Source: an uncultured bacterium
GTDB taxonomy: Bacteria; Verrucomicrobiota; Lentisphaeria; Victivallales; Victivallaceae
Assembly: GCA_949286445.1 (NCBI GenBank)
Contig: CASECL010000010.1
Span: forward strand, 1-10,633
DNA: 10,633 bases
Direction: 5' to 3'
Position 1 is the stretch's first letter, and each line of letters starts with the position of its first letter. A program made the position numbers and the translations under genes. Of this stretch, positions 6,580 to 10,633 are shown piece after piece. Below the pieces are notes generated by a model, which saw only the letters and a list, made by a program, of their open reading frames with translations, was not told the origin of the DNA and did not search any database.

Positions 6580-7950
6580 ATGAAACAGTACTATATTAAC
6601 ATCATACCCAACCGGCTTATTTCCGGTGCCGCTTCACTGGTGCGCCTGATCCGGGAACACGGCTTTGACTGCCGCCTGGTAGGCGGCGTGGTGCGGGATA
6701 TGATTCTGGGTGAGGAAATCAAGGATGCCGACCTGGTGACCACAGCCACGCCGGACGAACTGCTGACATTTCTTCCGGAGGCAAAAAAGGTCGGCGTGTG
6801 TTTCGGAGTTCTGATTGTCCGGCATGAGGGGTTTGATTTTGAAGTGGCTTCGGCACGCCGGGAACGTTTTTATATGGACGGCCGCCATCCGGAAGAGGTG
6901 CAGTACACCCGGGATCTCTCCGCCGATGTCAGCCGCCGGGATTTTACCATCAACTCTCTTCTGCTTGATCCGGAATCTGGAGAAATTACTGATTTTACCG
7001 GGGGGACGGACGATCTTGCCAACAGGGTTCTGCGTACCGTCGGCAACCCGGAACAGCGGTTTGAAGAAGATTATCTCCGTATGCTGCGGGCGATCCGTTT
7101 TGCCGGACGGCTCAATCTTGAGATTGAAGAAAAAACTTTTTCCGCAATAAAAAAACTGGCGCACAAAACTGCGCTGCTGGCTCCGGAACGGGTGGGAGAT
7201 GAGTTAACCGCCATGCTGTGCGGCCGCCATGCGGAAAAAACTTTCGGACTGCTGCTGGAAAGCGGTATTTTGAATACCGTGCTTCCGGAGGTGGCGGAGC
7301 TCAAAGGAGTGGAACAGGAAAAGACCTTCCATCCCGAGGGCGATGTCTGGACTCATACACTTATAATGCTTTCACTGCTTCATGCTCCTGATCCTGACCT
7401 GGCCTGGGCAGTTCTGCTGCATGATGTGGGCAAAAAACGCTGCTTCAGCCGTGATCCGGATACCGGGAGGATAAGAGCGTTCGGCCACGAAAAAGCCGGT
7501 GAAATCATGTCCAGGGAAATTATGGGGCGTTTCCGTTTTTCCAACGCCCGGATTCAAAGGGTTTCCACGGCGATTGCCAACCACATGCGCTTTGCCAACG
7601 TGCGGGAAATGAGAGTGGCCAAACTTAAACAGATGATCGGAGCGGAAACCTTTCCGCTGGAAATCGAACTTCACCGGCTGGATTGTTTTTCCAGTCACCG
7701 GATAATGGATGTTTATCTTTATTTACTGGACTTTGTTGCGGCACAGCGTGGGGTCACCAGACTCCCGGAGCCTTATGTCCGGGGTGCGGATCTGATTGCC
7801 GCCGGGATGAAGCCGGGACCGGAATTCTCTCCGCTGCTGGCTGATTATTATGAACGGCAGCTTTCCGGCGAATTTTCCTCTCCGGAGGCGGCGAGAAGCG
7901 ATCTTATCGCCTCGCTGGCAAGAAAACAGCCGAATACTGCCGGAAGATAG
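6580..7950 (+). CDS. CCA tRNA nucleotidyltransferase / poly(A) polymerase family protein with HD domain
   Basis: A 456-residue class II nucleotidyltransferase that adds CCA to tRNA 3' ends (or A residues; the two activities are hard to tell apart by sequence). Seen in order: LVGGVVRD at 33-40 with metal-binding Asp49 and Asp51 in KDADL; RRDFTIN at 119-125; EEDYLRMLRAIRFAGR at 162-177, the base- and ribose-recognition neck; and an HD-type phosphohydrolase domain with HPEGDVWTH (251-259), LLHDVGK (279-285) and FGHEKAG (301-307). The C-terminus has the family's 'GADLIAAGMKPGP' helix. The start is uncertain. ATG 6580 leaves the usual N-terminal spacing before GGVVRD; ATG 6538 would add 14 residues. 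Neither has a clear Shine-Dalgarno sequence. The last 103 bases overlap the convergent tcdA-like gene, and no terminator is seen after the stop. Confidence 0.93.
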   Translation: MKQYYINIIPNRLISGAASLVRLIREHGFDCRLVGGVVRDMILGEEIKDADLVTTATPDELLTFLPEAKKVGVCFGVLIVRHEGFDFEVASARRERFYMDGRHPEEVQYTRDLSADVSRRDFTINSLLLDPESGEITDFTGGTDDLANRVLRTVGNPEQRFEEDYLRMLRAIRFAGRLNLEIEEKTFSAIKKLAHKTALLAPERVGDELTAMLCGRHAEKTFGLLLESGILNTVLPEVAELKGVEQEKTFHPEGDVWTHTLIMLSLLHAPDPDLAWAVLLHDVGKKRCFSRDPDTGRIRAFGHEKAGEIMSREIMGRFRFSNARIQRVSTAIANHMRFANVREMRVAKLKQMIGAETFPLEIELHRLDCFSSHRIMDVYLYLLDFVAAQRGVTRLPEPYVRGADLIAAGMKPGPEFSPLLADYYERQLSGEFSSPEAARSDLIASLARKQPNTAGR

Positions 7951-8642
7951 GAAATTGTACCGGTCACCACTTTCTTTGCCGCCGGTGATGGTTCTTTACC
8001 GCCGCAGGAGGTTTTTTTCAACTCCGGATCAAGGTGATGAACCGCACTTTCCGGAACTGTTTCAGAAGAAAAAACACATTTGACCTTCCGGGTAATGCCG
8101 TAATCTTTTTTTAATCTGCCCCGCAATGATCTGGCCAGACGGCAGTTGAAAGTCCGGGATATATCGGCAATCTGCACCTTTCCGGGATCCATTCTGCCCC
8201 CGGACCCCATTGAAGAGACCAGCGGGATATTCCTTTTGACGCATCCGGCGATAAAGGCGGCTTTGGCAGGCAGAGAATCTATGGCGTCCACCGCAAAATC
8301 AATCCGTCCTGCCGAATCCAGAAAATCATCCACTTCTTCCGCCTGAAGAAAATGGTTTTCCAGTGTCAGCTTCAAGTCCGGATTGATATCCGTCAGACGG
8401 CGTTTGAAAGCCTCCACCTTGCTGATGCCGAGCGTGGAATTCAAGGCAATAATCTGGCGGTTCAAATTGCTTTCATCCACCTTGTCCCCATCCATCAGCA
8501 GCAGTTCTCCCACTCCGGCGCGGGCCAGCATTTCCGCCGCCACGCCGCCGACGCCGCCGACGCCAAGTACCATCACCCGGCACCGGCGCAGCAAATCCAC
8601 TCCGTTATTTCCAATCAAAAACCCGGTACGGTCGCTGAACAT
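7848..8642 (-). CDS. tcdA: ThiF/E1-like protein, tRNA threonylcarbamoyladenosine dehydratase (TcdA/YgdL/CsdL) family
   Basis: A 264-residue E1-like adenylating enzyme. The TcdA family uses ATP to cyclise t6A at position 37 of ANN-decoding tRNAs into ct6A. Visible features: the early 'TGFLIGNNGVDLL' that precedes the fold in this family; the nucleotide-binding GVGGVGG at 27-33; an acidic strand end LLMDGD (48-53); NLNRQI at 59-64, which includes the Arg that contacts ATP phosphates; Lys75; VDAIDSLPAK at 118-127; SSMGSGGRMDP at 143-153; and the 'FSSETVP' strand at 191-197. In place of the usual DPLAR segment it has NCRLAR (166-171). ATG 8642 is preceded by GGCAGGG about 6 bases upstream. The final 34 codons are read antisense to the end of the nucleotidyltransferase gene. 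A MoeB/ThiF role is less likely because no ThiS/MoaD gene is near and the N-terminus fits TcdA. Confidence 0.88.
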   Translation of the reverse strand: MFSDRTGFLIGNNGVDLLRRCRVMVLGVGGVGGVAAEMLARAGVGELLLMDGDKVDESNLNRQIIALNSTLGISKVEAFKRRLTDINPDLKLTLENHFLQAEEVDDFLDSAGRIDFAVDAIDSLPAKAAFIAGCVKRNIPLVSSMGSGGRMDPGKVQIADISRTFNCRLARSLRGRLKKDYGITRKVKCVFSSETVPESAVHHLDPELKKTSCGGKEPSPAAKKVVTGTISYLPAVFGCFLASEAIRSLLAASGEENSPESCRS

Positions 8643-8831
8643 ATTATTACCCTGCCATATTTATTATTATCTGCCCGGAAAATCCGGGGGATGTTTTTAC
8701 GCTATCTGTGTCTGCATTCTTCAACTCCATGTTGCGGAGATCCGTTTACGCTCCGGCTTAACCAAGTCTTTCCGGCAAAGAATAATGCATTAAAACTTAT
8801 TGAAACTATCTGACACGCGGCCCGTCAAATC

Positions 8832-8859
8832 AAAAAAAACCGGGTCATTTCTGACCCGG
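8832..8859 (-). terminator. Intrinsic terminator downstream of the LysM lipoprotein gene
   Basis: Perfect 8-bp stem CCGGGTCA (8840-8847) / TGACCCGG (8852-8859) with a 4-base loop. On the minus strand it is followed directly by eight T (8839-8832), a textbook intrinsic terminator about 70 bases after the LysM gene's stop. A smaller GCCCG/CGGGC hairpin lies between it and the stop codon, near 8892-8905. The rest of the 288-base gap (8643-8831) shows no gene, tRNA or repeat that I can support. Confidence 0.9.
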
Positions 8860-8930
8860 CTGATGTATCAGTTTTTCCGGCATTTGCAAACGCCCGTTTC
8901 CGGGCTTTCATCCGGATAATTTTCCCCGGC

Positions 8931-10010
8931 TTACTTGGCCGCGGGAATAAAGATAATGGTTCCTTTTTTCAGTTTGCCGTCGGCAGGGAACTCATCCAGG
9001 TTGCACTTCTTCAGTATTTCCACTGTGGTTTTGTTCTGCGCGGCAAAGGCGGCCAGATCAATATCCTCTTTTACCTCCACCGGTACGGTGTCGGCAATAT
9101 CAATGGTAACTTCCGCAGCCTCACTGCTTCCCGCGGCAGCGGCGGCATTGCCGGACACACTTGTCTCTGCCGCCGGAGCAATCGCATTGGCATCACTCTT
9201 GCTTCCAGTGCTGTCGCTGCTCTCAGAACTCTTGTCTGTGGCTGAAGTCATATCCGCACTCTGCGACTGCTTATCCAAGGACAAATCCGGTACATCAACT
9301 GCCGTGGATGCGACCGCTCCGGCAGCACCCGGCACTTTGAGTTTCTGACCGATCTGCAATCTTCTGGCAGACGATTCATCCAAACCGTTTACCGCCATAA
9401 GATCTCTGGATTTGACCTTGAGTTTACGGGCAATGGTGGAAACGTTATCTCCTCTCTGCACCACATATTCTCCAGACGCGGTCATTTTTACCGGAGCGGA
9501 AGACATTTTTCCCGCCTTTGCCGTGCTCTTTCTGGAGACTTCCCGGGTAATGGAGGAAACAAATGACTTGGACGCCACCGTGCCGGCCGCAGGGATAGTC
9601 AGTTTCTGACCGATCCGGAGACGGCGGGGATTGGTAATGCCGTTAACCTCCATAATCGCCCGGTAATCCACGCCGTACTTGCGCCCGATAGCTCCAAGAG
9701 TATCGCCTTTTTTGACCACGTAAGTACTTTCCGCCGCCGCGGCAGTTTCTTTTGCCGGAGCCGCACTGCTTGAAGCATCAAATGCCTCCATGCGGGGGAA
9801 TTCCTCTTTCAGCTCGGCCTTTACCGGCTCTGCATCAGTTACTGAAAGGTCATTTGCGGCAGGATCCTGCTGCTGAAACGCCACCAGATTGTCATCCGCT
9901 GCCGGAGGAGCATATCTCCGGTCGCCCATAACTTCATTGGTACAGCCGCTGGCCAGAATCGACAACGCGGCGGAAACCCCGAACGCTGAAAGAAGAAGAT
10001 TGTTTTTCAC
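8931..10010 (-). CDS. LysM-repeat lipoprotein
   Basis: A 359-residue predicted lipoprotein that probably binds peptidoglycan from its membrane anchor. Signal peptide: KNN, a hydrophobic stretch, then LASGC, with Cys23 the likely lipidated residue. LysM 1 spans about 97-140 (YVVKKGDTL to GQKLTIP) and LysM 2 about 182-227 (YVVQRGDNV to GQKLKVP). A Ser/Ala/Asp-rich low-complexity linker (about 228-309) follows. A third, degenerate LysM-like unit closes the protein (about 310-356: VEVKEDIDL to GTIIFIP). There is no peptidase, amidase or other catalytic domain, so it is probably a scaffold or cell-wall binding factor. The start codon is GTG, preceded by GGAGA (10017-10021) with a 6-base spacer. 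It is the only gene between its promoter and a strong terminator. Confidence 0.9.
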   Translation of the reverse strand: MKNNLLLSAFGVSAALSILASGCTNEVMGDRRYAPPAADDNLVAFQQQDPAANDLSVTDAEPVKAELKEEFPRMEAFDASSSAAPAKETAAAAESTYVVKKGDTLGAIGRKYGVDYRAIMEVNGITNPRRLRIGQKLTIPAAGTVASKSFVSSITREVSRKSTAKAGKMSSAPVKMTASGEYVVQRGDNVSTIARKLKVKSRDLMAVNGLDESSARRLQIGQKLKVPGAAGAVASTAVDVPDLSLDKQSQSADMTSATDKSSESSDSTGSKSDANAIAPAAETSVSGNAAAAAGSSEAAEVTIDIADTVPVEVKEDIDLAAFAAQNKTTVEILKKCNLDEFPADGKLKKGTIIFIPAAK

Positions 10011-10016
10011 TTTTTA

Positions 10017-10021
10017 TCTCC
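10017..10021 (-). promoter_or_regulatory. Ribosome binding site for the GTG start of the LysM lipoprotein gene
   Basis: On the minus strand GGAGA is followed by six bases and then GTG (10010-10008), which opens directly into a lipoprotein signal peptide. This supports a non-ATG start. Confidence 0.7.
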
Positions 10022-10058
10022 AATAATTAAGAGTGATTGTTTTTTTCACCTTGACAAT

Positions 10059-10088
10059 ATAATATAAACAGATATTTCAGGATTGCAA
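10059..10088 (-). promoter_or_regulatory. Candidate promoter for the LysM lipoprotein gene
   Basis: Minus strand: TTGCAA (10088-10083) as -35, then either TATATT (10066-10061, 16-base spacer) or TATTAT (10064-10059, 18-base spacer) as -10. The -10 region is strongly AT-rich. It lies in the 162-base gap between this gene and the upstream glycoside hydrolase gene; the rest of the gap holds only weak hairpins. Confidence 0.45.
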
Positions 10089-10172
10089 GAACTCTTTCCG
10101 GAAATTGTCCGCTTTTTTATCACCCGTTTTTTTCCAATAAAAATGCGGCACATTTTCCCGGATAATTTCCGC

Positions 10173-10633
10173 TTAATTCCGGTATTCCAGCACCCGGGCA
10201 GAACGCGCACCGAGCCGGATTACGCCATCAGCCGGACAGATTTTTTCTCCGGTGAAAAAATCAACATAGCTTCTTTTTTCCCGGCCTCCGCCCGGGTAAT
10301 ACTCCACACTGCTTTCATCATCCGGATTGAAAAAGTATTTCAATGTCCGATCCGGCAGACGGCATTCGGCGGAGAGCAAGTTCCAATCGTCATCAAATTC
10401 TGCGCCATGCCCGTAAATGGAAAGCAGTTTGCGCCAGATATTCAACTCCTTTTCCGTCATTTCGCTGAATACATCTCCGGAAAGCAATATGCCTCCCGAG
10501 GCGGCAATGGCGGCGGCGTGAAAATAAAATTCGTTTTCGCCCAGTGTTTCCTCGGAACGCACTTTACTGCCGTCTCCGGCGATGCTCTCCGAGTCAAGAT
10601 TGCGCAGTACAACTCCGTCCGGATCAATCAGAA
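10173..10633 (-). CDS. C-terminal part of a glycoside hydrolase, probably alpha-galactosidase-like (clan GH-D), 5' end outside window
   Basis: The frame is open to the window edge, so about 152 C-terminal residues are visible; the GTG at 10562 is internal. The first residues read LIDPDGVVLRN, then 'AAAIAASGGILLSGDVFSEM' and 'IWRKLLSIYG'. This order (DPD...LR, SGG...SGD, a final barrel helix) is typical of the end of the barrel in GH36/melibiase-like alpha-galactosidases. It is followed by a beta-rich tail with YVDFFTGEKI and a closing 'LGARSARVLEY', as in the C-terminal beta domain of those enzymes. The catalytic residues lie upstream, outside the window, so substrate and cellular location cannot be read. 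It is on the same strand as the LysM gene but 162 bases separate them and that gene has its own promoter candidate. Confidence 0.7.
   Translation of the reverse strand, partial: LIDPDGVVLRNLDSESIAGDGSKVRSEETLGENEFYFHAAAIAASGGILLSGDVFSEMTEKELNIWRKLLSIYGHGAEFDDDWNLLSAECRLPDRTLKYFFNPDDESSVEYYPGGGREKRSYVDFFTGEKICPADGVIRLGARSARVLEYRN

Noticed and set aside
6634..7164. Minus-strand open frame of 176 codons inside the nucleotidyltransferase gene
   Set aside because: It is antisense to the catalytic domain motifs; no start signal or recognisable motif.
7950..8000. Possible hairpin after the nucleotidyltransferase stop (TCACC ... GGTGA)
   Set aside because: Only five base pairs with a long loop and no T tract, and it lies inside the tcdA-like coding region.
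8352..8813. Plus-strand open frame running from the tcdA-like gene into the intergenic gap
   Set aside because: Most of it is antisense to the conserved nucleotide-binding half of the tcdA-like gene, and the intergenic part shows no coding character.
8935..9348. Plus-strand open frame of 137 codons opposite the LysM gene
   Set aside because: It is the complement of the Ala/Ser-rich linker and third LysM unit; its composition is low-complexity and no ribosome binding site or family pattern is visible.
10092..10122. Small hairpin CGGA/TCCG followed by T run on the plus strand
   Set aside because: The stem is only four pairs and no plus-strand gene ends nearby.

Overview
The window looks like chromosomal DNA of a Gram-negative bacterium with roughly balanced GC. 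The evidence is two lipoprotein-type signal peptides, a periplasmic metal-binding protein, and LysM and DppB/OppB-type proteins. The large GH106-like hydrolase is of a type I associate with Lentisphaerota (Victivallis-like) and other PVC or Bacteroidota polysaccharide degraders, so a Lentisphaerota-type gut or aquatic bacterium is my best guess. That is inference; no rRNA or other marker gene is present. I see no mobile element, CRISPR array, tRNA or rRNA.

Layout, left to right. The 3' part of a PIN-PhoH type ATPase gene (1-783, +) converges on a DppB/OppB-type ABC permease gene (893-1912, -), with a hairpin in the gap. The permease gene diverges from a zinc/manganese-type substrate-binding lipoprotein gene (ZnuA family, 2206-3096, +). 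The intergenic region has a good extended -10 promoter for the binding-protein gene and two inverted repeats that could be operators. A perfect 13-bp hairpin ends both the binding-protein gene and the converging giant hydrolase gene (3179-6373, -). The hydrolase gene diverges from a CCA tRNA nucleotidyltransferase / poly(A) polymerase-family gene (about 6580-7950, +). That gene overlaps tail to tail by 103 bases with a TcdA/YgdL-type tRNA ct6A dehydratase gene (7848-8642, -). After a spacer with a strong terminator comes a LysM-repeat lipoprotein gene (8931-10010, -). At the right edge is the 3' end of a probable alpha-galactosidase-like glycoside hydrolase gene (10173-10633, -).

Functional themes are carbohydrate breakdown (two glycoside hydrolases, neither beside a transporter or regulator), envelope and metal uptake (two lipoproteins and an unpartnered permease), and tRNA maturation (CCA addition paired tail to tail with A37 modification). 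Most genes appear to be transcribed singly.

No clearly new system is visible. The most useful second-look items are the 103-nt overlap of two conserved coding regions, a degenerate third LysM in the lipoprotein, the permease and ZnuA genes lacking their usual partners, twin extended -10 repeats before the nucleotidyltransferase gene, and a marked excess of CCGG in both coding and non-coding DNA.
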